Shown in pieces: positions 51,859 through 59,545 of a stretch of DNA of 64,000 bases. The notes beneath the pieces were generated by a model. That model had not been told where the DNA came from. It was given only the letters and a program-made list of their open reading frames with translations, and did no database searches. This DNA comes from Lachnospiraceae bacterium (GTDB lineage: Bacteria > Bacillota > Clostridia > Lachnospirales > Lachnospiraceae), in assembly GCA_024690825.1 (NCBI GenBank), contig JAILOK010000094.1, forward strand, positions 1 through 64,000. The letters run 5' to 3'. Each line of letters opens with the position of its first letter. Within the stretch, counting starts at the first letter, position 1. Made by a program: the position numbers and the translations under genes.

Positions 51859-52638
51859 TCAATATCCGAACAGTCTTTTATCTTTGAGAAGCCTTACGGC
51901 GCGCGCGGTTGACACCAGGCCGTTCACTTCAAGCGTAATAAAAACATCTCTGTCAAGGCCCTTCCAGAGTTCATTGACCTCTTTCCAGTCTATATTTCCA
52001 TCTCCTAAGGGGACATGATCATCATAGGTGCCGTGATTATCGGAAAGATGCAGATATCCTATCCACTCTCCAACTTCTTCAAACCACTGTTTTATGCTGA
52101 TATGAGAATAATTGGCATGACCTATGTCAAGACAAACGCCGACCCTTCTGTCGCTGATGCGGCTCATGATCTCAGCTATCGGACCGGCATCAATATCGGG
52201 ACTGTTTTCTATGAAAATATTAAGATCGTATTCCGAGGCAAGTTCCTGATAGAAATCAGCGCATCTCTTTGCCCACACGCCAAGATAGATCCCCCGAAGG
52301 AACGGAAAGCAGCTTGAATGGAACACAACATTTTCCGCTCCGATCATCTTTGCCGTCTCACAGCTTTTCCTGCATTTCTGCCTGGAAAGCTCGCGGAAAT
52401 CAGGATCGCCGCTCGCGGGATTTACATCGATGAAAAAACCGTGTATCGATGTCGTCCGCCCGCAGGATCCGTACCATTCCCTGTATTCATCAAACAGCCC
52501 GCTCTCATTAAGAGCAGGCTGTGTTGAAAAATCCAATGCTTCGTATTTCAGGTCCTCTTTTGATGCAAGGACATCCCATTCCTCACGGAATTCGAACCTT
52601 GGCTGAACCTGTATTACGGTTTTGTGTTTATCAGTCAT
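51859..52638 (-). CDS. Sugar phosphate isomerase/epimerase-like TIM barrel protein
   Basis: 259 residues of AP-endonuclease family 2/xylose-isomerase-like type: SIHGFFIDVNPASGD, VVFHSSCFP, NIFIENSPD, VGVCLDIGHANYS, YLHLSDNHGTYDDHVPLGDGNIDW and FITLEVN carry the expected metal ligands (Glu, Asp, His). The substrate is not known. It overlaps the cNMP-binding protein gene by 8 bp and ends 22 bp before the cyclase gene, linking it to that signalling cluster. Confidence 0.86.
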   Translation of the reverse strand: MTDKHKTVIQVQPRFEFREEWDVLASKEDLKYEALDFSTQPALNESGLFDEYREWYGSCGRTTSIHGFFIDVNPASGDPDFRELSRQKCRKSCETAKMIGAENVVFHSSCFPFLRGIYLGVWAKRCADFYQELASEYDLNIFIENSPDIDAGPIAEIMSRISDRRVGVCLDIGHANYSHISIKQWFEEVGEWIGYLHLSDNHGTYDDHVPLGDGNIDWKEVNELWKGLDRDVFITLEVNGLVSTARAVRLLKDKRLFGY

Positions 52639-53602
52639 ATAATTTCTGTGTATATCCCTTTACTTCTGACTTAAGAGCATCACTTACATCACCCTTGCCC
52701 TGAACATCATAGATCTTTGAAAGTATGCCGCAGGCTGCGATGTATTCCTTTGTAAGCTTTCTGAGCCTGTAAGAAATGTGCTCGAGGATCATCTCCACCT
52801 TGGGCGGATTCTGATTGAACAGTTCCTTCAGATCGGAAGAGCTGATGATCTCAACAGTTGTTTCATCCTCCATTGCAACAGCGGTTCCGCTTCTCTTTAC
52901 ATTATCTATCATGCCGAGTTCTCCGAAGAACTCATTGAAGGAAAGCTTTGTGAGAAGCTTCTCATCCGCTGTTCCGAATGCCTTGTAGATCCCTACAGAT
53001 CCGGAATGAACATCATACATGCAGTCGCCGGTCTCGCCCTCTTTGAAGATGACGGTTCCCTTCTTGTATTTTTCTATCTTTGTCGTATATCCATCGGCAT
53101 GGCCGCTCTGTGTAAGCTTGCGGAGTGTCTCCTGACTGATGGCATCCTTTGCCTTGCTCCTGCTGTATATTATCGCAAACTTCTTGATCTTTTCTGCCAG
53201 AGTCCCGCTCTTTGCAGCTCCGTCATTTGCGCCAAGTTCTGCTATAGTGGCACTTACATCGCTGTAGTCAGCCGTAAGATCACGGAGACGTCCGCCGAGG
53301 CTCTTCATGATAGCGATCACGCGGTCGGGATCATTTTTGAAATATTCACTGATCTGTCCGGATCCGATCTCGATTACCGTGGTATCCTCCTTTGCAACGG
53401 CCGTCGCGCTTCTGGGATATGCCTCGATAACAGCCATCTCGCCGAAGAATTCATCTTTTCCGAGAACTACAAGGATCTGCTCATCACTCTCTCCGTATCC
53501 GGCGACGATGGATACAACTCCTCCTTTTATCTGATACAGAGTATCTCCTGTATCTCCCTCACGAAAAATAATTTCACCCTTCTTAAACTGCTTCTCTGTC
53601 AT
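52631..53602 (-). CDS. Tandem cyclic-nucleotide-binding domain protein without output domain
   Basis: 323 residues from the ATG at 53602 with an AAAGGTGG site; a TTG at 53626 is an alternative. Two CNB domains are seen (about 1-115 and 165-290). Their phosphate-binding loops read FGEMAVIEAYPRSAT and FGELGMIDNVKRSGT, each with Glu and Arg that hold the ribose and phosphate, and a Ser next to the Arg. No HTH, kinase or enzyme domain follows, only helices. It may act as a regulator through partners. A cyclase gene is two genes downstream. Confidence 0.86.
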   Translation of the reverse strand: MTEKQFKKGEIIFREGDTGDTLYQIKGGVVSIVAGYGESDEQILVVLGKDEFFGEMAVIEAYPRSATAVAKEDTTVIEIGSGQISEYFKNDPDRVIAIMKSLGGRLRDLTADYSDVSATIAELGANDGAAKSGTLAEKIKKFAIIYSRSKAKDAISQETLRKLTQSGHADGYTTKIEKYKKGTVIFKEGETGDCMYDVHSGSVGIYKAFGTADEKLLTKLSFNEFFGELGMIDNVKRSGTAVAMEDETTVEIISSSDLKELFNQNPPKVEMILEHISYRLRKLTKEYIAACGILSKIYDVQGKGDVSDALKSEVKGYTQKLYD

Positions 53603-53726
53603 CAGCTGTGTACCACCTTTCCACAATTTATTTTAGTCAGCATTCATAAGAACACAAACTTTATATACCAACGATTTTATCATACTTTTATTCGTTTTGC
53701 ATGTCAACTTGAAAAGCATTTTTCTT

Positions 53727-54719
53727 TCACTCTCCGTAAAGATCACTCATGGCTTTCAGCTCACTTCCGAATCTTTTTACGACCTCTTTGGGTCCGAGTA
53801 TGCTGACGCCGGTTCCCAGCGCGAATATCCAGCCGAAGAACTGGTCGCTTAATGCCACATCCACGGCAGTCTGTGACCATCCCTTCTTTTTTGCGGGGCG
53901 TATGGAAATTTCCGTTCCGAACCTGTCGATGAACACTCCTGCCAGTCTGTTGTCAAATGCGATACTGACCTTCACGGGATCCCCGCCGAACATTCCGAAA
54001 CTCATTCTGGCATACTTTGCAAGATCAAATGCCTTAAAAACATCCCTGCCGGCCCTCTTTTTATCAAGAACCCGTATGCTCTTCAGTTTGTCGACGCGGA
54101 AGTGTTTGATGCAGTCCGCTTCGTCATCATAGGCGATAAGATAATAATTCTCATCATCCCAGGTCAAAGCCCACGGGCTTACGACATACGCCTCATCCCT
54201 CCGGCGCACCATCTTTTTCTCTTCGTTCCATTTCATGTACTCGAAGCTGATCTGCCTGTTTTCAGCTATGGCGCGGTGCACATCATCCACGAAATAATAA
54301 ATACTCTCATTCATGGTCTTCACCCTGCCCTGCACCACCACCTGGCGCTTGAGCTGGGCAGCTTCATATTCGCTTGCCATACCGGTCAGCTTCTTTATCA
54401 GTTCATTGGATTTCTTCTCAGTGATAAATTTCGATGACTGGATCGCATCCACAAGGAGTTTCAGTTCCGCTATCTCAAACTGCTTGCCGCCGACATGATA
54501 AAAAAAATCACGCCCGATCTTCTCGCCTATCACATCTATCCCCAGGACCCTCAGCGCCTCAAGGTCATCATACAGGCTCTTGCGGTCGGCAGTCACGCCG
54601 TAAGCTTCAAGTTCCCGCCTTATCTCCGGCATCTTTATCATATGCTCGTCATCAGTCTTCTCAAGCATGATCCGGGCCAGATAATACAATTTCAGTTTCT
54701 GATTCGTTCCCTTCGGCAT
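53727..54719 (-). CDS. WYL domain transcriptional regulator
   Basis: 330 residues. An N-terminal winged HTH (KLYYLARIMLEKTDDEHMIKMPEIRRELEAYG and RKSLYDDLEALRVLGIDV) is followed by a WYL domain with PWALTWDDENYYLIAYDDEADCIKHFRVDKL and a WCX-like C terminus. WYL domains bind oligonucleotides or other ligands. AGGAGA precedes the start. The target is unknown; the divergent toxin-antitoxin unit is 260 bp away. Confidence 0.9.
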   Translation of the reverse strand: MPKGTNQKLKLYYLARIMLEKTDDEHMIKMPEIRRELEAYGVTADRKSLYDDLEALRVLGIDVIGEKIGRDFFYHVGGKQFEIAELKLLVDAIQSSKFITEKKSNELIKKLTGMASEYEAAQLKRQVVVQGRVKTMNESIYYFVDDVHRAIAENRQISFEYMKWNEEKKMVRRRDEAYVVSPWALTWDDENYYLIAYDDEADCIKHFRVDKLKSIRVLDKKRAGRDVFKAFDLAKYARMSFGMFGGDPVKVSIAFDNRLAGVFIDRFGTEISIRPAKKKGWSQTAVDVALSDQFFGWIFALGTGVSILGPKEVVKRFGSELKAMSDLYGE

Positions 54720-54806
54720 GGCATCATTCTCCTGTTTTTTATGATCCGATCCATTCGTGTATCTTTTCTATCGCATCCATGCTTTCCTCCAAAGAGGGAT
54801 TCAGCG

Positions 54807-54831
54807 TGACAAATGTGCTCTGACCCCGTCA
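54807..54831. repeat. Short REP-like fragment in the WYL-XRE intergenic gap
   Basis: TGAC/GTCA arms enclose AAATGTGCTCTGACCCC, a motif that recurs in clostridial intergenic repeats as I recall. Next to it, a minus-strand frame ends in EKIHEWIGS and a stop at about 54740, which looks like the 3' remnant of a lost gene. The rest of the 258-bp gap is the toxin-antitoxin control region. Confidence 0.45.
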
Positions 54832-54916
54832 TCATATTCTATCAGATTAGTACTTTTCCAACAACACGGTTATCAGCTGCCAAAAAAGCCGGGATCAAAT
54901 CATCGGAAGATGATGA

Positions 54917-54970
54917 TTGATTTGTGTACGAAATTATCGTATTATGATTACGGAATTATCGTATTAGGAG
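54917..54970 (+). promoter_or_regulatory. Autoregulated promoter of the toxin-antitoxin pair with two operators
   Basis: -35 TTGATT (54917-54922) and -10 TATTAT (54940-54945) are 17 bp apart. Two 22-bp direct repeats, 54927-54948 and 54949-54970, each contain a palindrome of the form TACG-N7-CGTA. The first covers spacer and -10; the second covers the transcript start and ribosome site. Centres are exactly two helical turns apart, suited to cooperative binding by the XRE antitoxin. Confidence 0.8.
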
Positions 54971-54977
54971 GCGTGCC

Positions 54978-55445
54978 ATGTCAGTATCTGTACCCGATAA
55001 GGGGACGAAGACCGTTTTTTCGGAAAATATCCGGTCATTTATGAAAAAAAACAATAAGACAAGGAAAGAACTGTGCAAAGATCTGGATATAAAGTATACG
55101 ACCTTCTGTGACTGGATCAATGCCAGAACTCTTCCCGCCCCCTCGAAGATCAAACAACTTGAAGACTACTTTAAAGTACGGACCGGAGAATTGTTTGTCA
55201 TATCTGATGATGACTCTGCAAAAGATCAGCAGATCTCCCGGTTAGCCGCCTGCGATAAGAAAGCGAGGATTCTTGATATGCACACCCTGGATAATCTTGA
55301 TGACGAACAGGTAAAGGAACTTTTGGACTCAGATTTCGTCTTTTCTCACAGGCGCCTTGAGGATTACATCGACGAATCAGGTAAAGCTCTCAAGATATCC
55401 GGTGAATTGGATTGGGGAGAACCTGCAGGTAGTGAAATATGGTAG
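54978..55445 (+). CDS. XRE-family DNA-binding antitoxin
   Basis: 155 residues with an AGGAGG site. The HTH (about 15-68) reads FSENIRSFMKKNNKTRKELCKDLDIKYTTFCDWINARTLP. The C-terminal part (85-155) is acidic and helical, suitable for toxin binding. Its stop overlaps the toxin start. It is not a MazE- or PemI-type antitoxin, which makes the pairing with a MazF-like toxin less usual. Confidence 0.82.
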   Translation: MSVSVPDKGTKTVFSENIRSFMKKNNKTRKELCKDLDIKYTTFCDWINARTLPAPSKIKQLEDYFKVRTGELFVISDDDSAKDQQISRLAACDKKARILDMHTLDNLDDEQVKELLDSDFVFSHRRLEDYIDESGKALKISGELDWGEPAGSEIW

Positions 55446-55729
55446 AACAGGGCGAAATATTAAAGATCGAAGGATTAAAATTCCGGAAAACGGTTGTTGT
55501 CAGCAAGGACACATATAATAAAACCGGAACGGTAGTTGTCTGCCCTATCGTATCGGAAGATCCGGACTGCACCTTAAAGCAGCGTATCGGCGAAAACGAA
55601 TATGTGATCTGTGACAACATGAAAGTCACAGATCTGAATGCCAGACGCTTTAACTCTGTCGGAAGAGTCTCATACCCCAGCCTTATACGGATCTGCGATA
55701 TGATACAGTCTGTCTTTGACTACTACTAA
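55439..55729 (+). CDS. PemK/MazF-family toxin (mRNA interferase)
   Basis: 96 residues. GEILKIEGLKFRKTVVVSKDTYNKTGTVVVCPIVSE at the N terminus and VKVTDLNARRFNSVGRV-like strands towards the end fit the PemK/MazF SH3-like barrel. It starts 7 bp before the antitoxin stop. It probably cleaves RNA and is held by the upstream XRE protein. A terminator follows 25 bp after. Confidence 0.78.
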   Translation: MVEQGEILKIEGLKFRKTVVVSKDTYNKTGTVVVCPIVSEDPDCTLKQRIGENEYVICDNMKVTDLNARRFNSVGRVSYPSLIRICDMIQSVFDYY

Positions 55730-55754
55730 AAAAGATGGGGTGAGATGGAATCAG

Positions 55755-55777
55755 AAAAAGGTCCGGTGGACCTTTTT
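55755..55777 (+). terminator. Terminator after the toxin gene
   Basis: AAAAAGGTCC-ggt-GGACCTTTTT is a perfect 10-bp hairpin ending in T5. It is the first of a series of hairpins that continues to 56035. Confidence 0.75.
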
Positions 55778-55817
55778 CCCGTCGAACCGACCGACGAGGC
55801 ACTTGTGCCGAGGAGAC

Positions 55818-55953
55818 CTTGCGACGGAAAACGCCAACGGCGTTTTCCTAGTCCCCGAAGGGGAAACCCACGAAGTGAAACTTCGCAGGAGATGGGACTT
55901 GCGACGGAAAACGCTGAAAGCGTTTTCCTAGTCCCCGAAGGGGAAACCCACGA
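55818..55953. repeat. Two direct 56-bp units, each with two perfect hairpins
   Basis: Units at 55818-55873 and 55898-55953 are the same except in the loop of the first hairpin (ccaacg against tgaaa). Each has a GGAAAACGC/GCGTTTTCC stem and a CCCCGAAGGGG stem. Between them lies a CGAAGT-gaa-ACTTCG hairpin. They are offset by 80 bp. No protein-coding sense is convincing in this gap. Confidence 0.8.
55885..55901. other. 17-nt copy of the tRNA-Leu 3' end (att-like)
   Basis: GCAGGAGATGGGACTTG here is identical and in the same orientation as 56042-56058, which is the T-arm and acceptor end of tRNA-Leu. A direct repeat of a tRNA 3' end is the usual trace of integration by a tyrosine recombinase. 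Only 140 bp separate the two copies, so an element, if any, has been lost. Confidence 0.5.
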
Positions 55954-56035
55954 GGCTTAAAAGCCTCGTGGGTTTAGGCACGCCCCGGCGTGCCTAAAAA
56001 ATAAGACCCGGTTTTCAAACCGGGTCTTATTTTTT
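55944..56035. terminator. Three consecutive perfect hairpins ending in a 19-bp bidirectional terminator
   Basis: A 15-bp stem (55944-55975) is followed by a 10-bp TAGGCACGCC-cc-GGCGTGCCTA stem (55975-55996). A 19-bp stem with A6 and T6 ends (55996-56035) comes last. It should terminate tRNA-Leu transcription on the minus strand as well as anything from the left. Confidence 0.85.
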
Positions 56036-56040
56036 TAGTA

Positions 56041-56124
56041 TGCAGGAGATGGGACTTGAACCCACACAACCTTGCGGCCACAGGCACCTGAAGCCTGCGC
56101 GTCTGCCAATTCCGCCACTCCTGC
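56041..56124 (-). tRNA. tRNA-Leu (anticodon CAG)
   Basis: 84 nt on the minus strand. Acceptor stem GCAGGAG/CTCCTGC with discriminator A, class II long variable arm, anticodon loop CTTCAGG with anticodon CAG, T arm GTGGGTTCAAGTCCCAT. The CCA end is not encoded. A TTGACA promoter lies upstream and a 19-bp terminator follows after 5 bp. Confidence 0.96.
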
Positions 56125-56134
56125 TTTCCTGCTT

Positions 56135-56164
56135 ATCCTATCATTTTATTTAATGATCTGTCAA
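56135..56164 (-). promoter_or_regulatory. tRNA-Leu promoter
   Basis: -35 TTGACA at 56159-56164 and -10 TAGGAT at 56135-56140 with an 18-bp spacer on the minus strand, a few bases before the tRNA. Confidence 0.7.
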
Positions 56165-56172
56165 ACAACGAC

Positions 56173-56289
56173 TTTCCGAGTAATTCATGGAAATTACTCG
56201 GAAATCCGGGCTGCGCCCGGACACGCCTTTGGCTGACGCCAAAGCCCGGTCAAATACGGATTCCAAATTTCTGATGAAATTTGAAATCC
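56173..56289. other. Array of four hairpins between rplT and tRNA-Leu
   Basis: Stems at 56173-56204 (13 bp), 56206-56220 (6 bp), 56227-56244 (7 bp) and 56258-56289 (14 bp with one mismatch). The last begins at the rplT stop codon. None is followed by a T-run, so these look like structured spacer repeats more than terminators. Confidence 0.6.
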
Positions 56290-56645
56290 TAGGCAACCTT
56301 GCTCTTTGCAAGTTCGACTAAAGTCTTGAAGCCCTCAGCATCATTTACTGCCATATCGGCAAGCATCTTTCTGTTGATATCAACACCTGCCACCTTGAGT
56401 CCGTGCATGAACTTGCTGTAGCTCAAGCCGTTCATACGGGCTGCAGCATTGATCCTGGTGATCCACAGAGACCTGAAATCTCTCTTTCTCTGCTTCCTGC
56501 CTGCAAATGAAGAAGCCAGAGCCCTCATAACGGACTGCTTAGCTACTCTGTACTGCTTGCTGCGCGCTCCTCTGTAGCCCTTTGCAAGCTTTAATACTCT
56601 GTTATGTCTTTTCTTTGCGTTTACACCGCCTTTTATCCTTGCCAT
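56289..56645 (-). CDS. rplT: 50S ribosomal protein L20
   Basis: 118 residues, normal length, with the L20 signature [37 protein letters not shown]. It is the third gene of the infC-rpmI-rplT operon and in other Firmicutes represses the operon by binding the leader. Confidence 0.98.
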   Translation of the reverse strand: MARIKGGVNAKKRHNRVLKLAKGYRGARSKQYRVAKQSVMRALASSFAGRKQRKRDFRSLWITRINAAARMNGLSYSKFMHGLKVAGVDINRKMLADMAVNDAEGFKTLVELAKSKVA

Positions 56646-56713
56646 ATCATTACCTCATTTCTATACTGATCGTGTTACAATCCGGTTATACTGCCAGCTT
56701 ACACTTCCCTATG

Positions 56714-56911
56714 TCAGATATAAGGAAGGATCTTCTTCATGTTCTTTACATTGGTCGAATCAACGATCGCCGACTTCCTAAGATTTCTCTTGACCTTGGG
56801 TGACTTCTTTGTAAGAATATGGCGCTTATAAGCCTTGTTCCTCTTAAGCTTTCCGCTTCCTGTCAGCTTAAAACGCTTAGCTGCAGATCTGTTTGTTTTC
56901 ATTTTTGGCAT
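56714..56911 (-). CDS. rpmI: 50S ribosomal protein L35
   Basis: 65 residues beginning [21 protein letters not shown], the conserved L35 sequence. Second gene of the operon, 19 bp after infC. Confidence 0.98.
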   Translation of the reverse strand: MPKMKTNRSAAKRFKLTGSGKLKRNKAYKRHILTKKSPKVKRNLRKSAIVDSTNVKNMKKILPYI

Positions 56912-56930
56912 GATCTCTTCCTCCTATAAT

Positions 56931-57437
56931 CTATTTCTTCTCAGTAAGTGTTATGGTCATGGTCCTGCCCTCAACCTTTGCAGGCTTTTCTATGACCGAG
57001 ATATCAGAAAGGATTTCAGCAAAATCATCAAGGATATGCTTGCTTTCGGACATATGCGCCATCTCACGTCCCCTGAACCTTAAAGTCACCTTCACGCGGT
57101 TTCCCTTTGTAAGGAACTTCCTTGCCGCATTAGCCTTGGTATTGAGGTCGTTCGTGTCAATATTCGGCGACAGTCTGATCTCCTTGATCTCAATTGTCTT
57201 TTGCTTCTTTTTCGCATCTTTCTCCCGCCTGACCTGTTCATATCTGAACTTGCCATAATCAACTATCCTGCAAACAGGCGGTTTTGCAGTGGGGGCGATC
57301 TTCACCAGATCAAGTCCTGCTTCCTCGGCGATGGAAAGCGCTTCTTTGGTTGACATGATACCGAGCTGCTCACCGTTCTCTCCGATCACGCGGACCTCTT
57401 TGTCCCTGATCTGCTCATTGATAAATAAATCGCTAAT
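56931..57437 (-). CDS. infC: Translation initiation factor IF-3 with AUU start
   Basis: 168 residues if started at the ATT at 57437, seven bases after a GGAGGG site; this gives the conserved beginning ISDLFINEQIRDKEVRVIG. The ATG-led frame from 57497 runs through the leader attenuator and is rejected. AUU starts allow IF-3 to control its own synthesis, as known for infC elsewhere. The C-terminal domain has TLRFRGREMAHMSESKHILDDF. Confidence 0.95.
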   Translation of the reverse strand: MSDLFINEQIRDKEVRVIGENGEQLGIMSTKEALSIAEEAGLDLVKIAPTAKPPVCRIVDYGKFRYEQVRREKDAKKKQKTIEIKEIRLSPNIDTNDLNTKANAARKFLTKGNRVKVTLRFRGREMAHMSESKHILDDFAEILSDISVIEKPAKVEGRTMTITLTEKK

Positions 57438-57439
57438 CT

Positions 57440-57582
57440 TTTTTCCCTCCGATAAAAATAAAAAAGGTAAACATCCGCGCAGAATATCCACCTTCATCCA
57501 TCGACAAGATAAACGCCTGCAAGCTTAAAATATCAACCGCAGGGTGAGAGTAGTACTCTGCTTTGTTCAAACACAAGTGATA
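57440..57582 (-). promoter_or_regulatory. infC operon leader with attenuator (L20-type)
   Basis: The leader has an AGAGTACTACTCT stem inside a GAACAAAGCAGAGT...CTCACCCTGC block that I recall from other clostridial infC leaders. A CCTGC/GCAGG helix follows. A G-T-rich hairpin (57466-57492) is followed by a T-rich tract (57454-57465). The last two can act as antiterminator and terminator under control of L20. Confidence 0.7.
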
Positions 57583-57611
57583 AGATAACACGGCCTTAGG
57601 GCTGTTGTCAA
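57583..57611 (-). promoter_or_regulatory. infC operon promoter
   Basis: TTGACA at 57606-57611 and TTATCT at 57583-57588 with a 17-bp spacer on the minus strand, starting just outside the end of the EAL gene. Confidence 0.7.
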
Positions 57612-57619
57612 TACCTTAT

Positions 57620-59545
57620 TCAGATCCCGAATCCGCCTTCTATATTCTTTTCCTTCATCAATCTGATAAACTCTTTTGTGGGCACGGGCTTTGAAAAATA
57701 GAAGCCCTGCATGGCATCGCACCCCATCATCTGAAGTCTCCTTGCCATTGCTCTTGATTCGACGCCCTGCGCGATGATGGCCACCTTCTGGTTTCTGAAG
57801 GTTTCTATGACATCAGGCAGCACATCCGAATCACTTTCAAAATAGGTCCAGACCAGGGATTTATCCATCTTTACGAACCTGAAAGGCAGGCTGAAGACAT
57901 TCACTATATTGGAATATCCGATGCCGTAATCATCAAGTATGAACTCGGATCCGGCAGCTATGAGCTTGTCCATATTTTTTCTGACAAAGAAATCGTTTCC
58001 GGTAGTCGCAGTCTCAACTATCTCAAACAGGAATCTGGTCATGGGGATCTCGTATTTTGCGGCCATTTCCATAAATTCCTCTGCCATCATCTCTCTCATG
58101 CACTGATAAACGGAAAGATTGATACTGACCTTCTCTATCCCGTACTGCTCGATATCATACTCACTCAAAAACATGCAGACCTTTTCAAATATCTGTCTGC
58201 CAAGCTCCACCACGGTACCGTTTTCCTCGGCCTTGGTAACGAATTCAACGGGCGATACAAATCCGACTTCTTCGTCGAAAAGTCTTGCCAGAACCTCCGC
58301 AGTCTGCGCTTTCGCCTCCCTTGAATGAAAGATCGGCTGGAGATAGATCTGAATGTTTTTATTATCTATAGCCTTTTCAAGAGCGCGTTCAACCGCCGCA
58401 TCCCTTTCTATGCTGCGGCTGATCTCCTCGTTTATCACCAGTTCACTTTCGGTATGGGACAGTTTATTGCTGATATATTCCAGATTCTTGATCGTGGACT
58501 TAAGCTCCGAGCCGACATATTCATGAGGTATATAGGTTGAGGAGACAGAAAAGATAATATCGTTGTTACCAACCTTCCAGGTCTCTCTGAATCTTTCGGT
58601 CACCACCTTTGATGTCGACTCAAAATCAGATCCGTACAGATCGAGCAGGACAAAACTGTCTGATGCGATCCTGAACACATAGGTCTTGTCATACATGGTC
58701 TGAATATAGGCGACCGCTTTTCTCAATGCCTCATTGGCTCTTTCGGTGCCGTAAACGGACTGGGCGATCCGGAAATTGTTTATGCTCAAGTTTATGAGAT
58801 CATACTTTCTTTTATCTGTGGAATACTCCGAAACGATCTCGTTAAAGGCATCCAGATTAAAAAGACCCGTCTCCTTGTCTATGTACATATCGGGATTCTG
58901 AAGCGACAGATATACGACAACGATCGCAATGCTGGTCACGGCGTTTGCCATGAGCACCCAATTAAATAAAAGCGCCTGGATCAAAACCCCTGAAGCCACG
59001 GCCGCAAGAAAGAATATGACACTCCGAAACTGCAGGGAGCTCATCAGCTTCCGGTATACGACAACATATATCGCCGAAACCACCAGATAAAAGGCGCTTA
59101 AAGAAAACTCCAGATAAAAGGCAGGCCCGTGAACATATCCCAGAACAGGATCGAAATAATACAAAAATCCGGTGAAAGGAGTAGCGACGCCTAAGAAGAC
59201 CGCCATCATGAAAGGCACGCAGAACAACAGAAACGCCGGTTTTCCGATGATGTCCTGCCTGTTCGACTGTGCCAGAAGATACAGAAACAGCGAAAGCATC
59301 AGCATCGCCGAAGATACAAAGAACAGCATGTTTATCAGGTGCAGGATGCCGACCGGATATGCCCTGAAATTCGAGTCCATATATGATGTCAGTATATCAA
59401 GCATCGTCACGAAGGTCACTATAATAAGAGAAAAAACGAAATACTTGTTTTTCCTTGTCGGAAGATGCTTCTTGTTGAAGAAGAAGTATATGAAGATAGA
59501 ATCGATGATCAGCGCAGCGATCTCGAAATCAATATTCCACTTCAA
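57620..59545 (-). CDS. Seven-TM degenerate GGDEF-EAL protein, probable c-di-GMP sensor
   Basis: 641 residues with a TTG start that directly follows the thrS stop; no early Met gives the first TM helix. Seven or so TM helices (1-225) are followed by a GGDEF domain with the site changed to ASDSF (about residue 300) and an EAL domain reading EVL. The EAL part keeps NLSVYQ, EIVET, LDDYGIGYSN and VKMDKS. It has AQGVE where active enzymes have EGVE, replacing the Glu that acts in catalysis. It may bind c-di-GMP without making or degrading it. Confidence 0.87.
   Translation of the reverse strand: MKWNIDFEIAALIIDSIFIYFFFNKKHLPTRKNKYFVFSLIIVTFVTMLDILTSYMDSNFRAYPVGILHLINMLFFVSSAMLMLSLFLYLLAQSNRQDIIGKPAFLLFCVPFMMAVFLGVATPFTGFLYYFDPVLGYVHGPAFYLEFSLSAFYLVVSAIYVVVYRKLMSSLQFRSVIFFLAAVASGVLIQALLFNWVLMANAVTSIAIVVVYLSLQNPDMYIDKETGLFNLDAFNEIVSEYSTDKRKYDLINLSINNFRIAQSVYGTERANEALRKAVAYIQTMYDKTYVFRIASDSFVLLDLYGSDFESTSKVVTERFRETWKVGNNDIIFSVSSTYIPHEYVGSELKSTIKNLEYISNKLSHTESELVINEEISRSIERDAAVERALEKAIDNKNIQIYLQPIFHSREAKAQTAEVLARLFDEEVGFVSPVEFVTKAEENGTVVELGRQIFEKVCMFLSEYDIEQYGIEKVSINLSVYQCMREMMAEEFMEMAAKYEIPMTRFLFEIVETATTGNDFFVRKNMDKLIAAGSEFILDDYGIGYSNIVNVFSLPFRFVKMDKSLVWTYFESDSDVLPDVIETFRNQKVAIIAQGVESRAMARRLQMMGCDAMQGFYFSKPVPTKEFIRLMKEKNIEGGFGI

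Noticed and set aside
52778-53806. Plus-strand open frame of 342 codons
   Set aside because: It mirrors the cNMP-binding protein gene and the end of the WYL gene; composition is that of a shadow frame.
55818-55953. CRISPR array
   Set aside because: There are only two units, each with internal hairpins, and no regular spacers or cas genes.
55745-55960. Plus-strand open frames over the hairpin repeats
   Set aside because: The sequence is explained by repeated hairpin units; the predicted peptide only reflects the DNA repeat.
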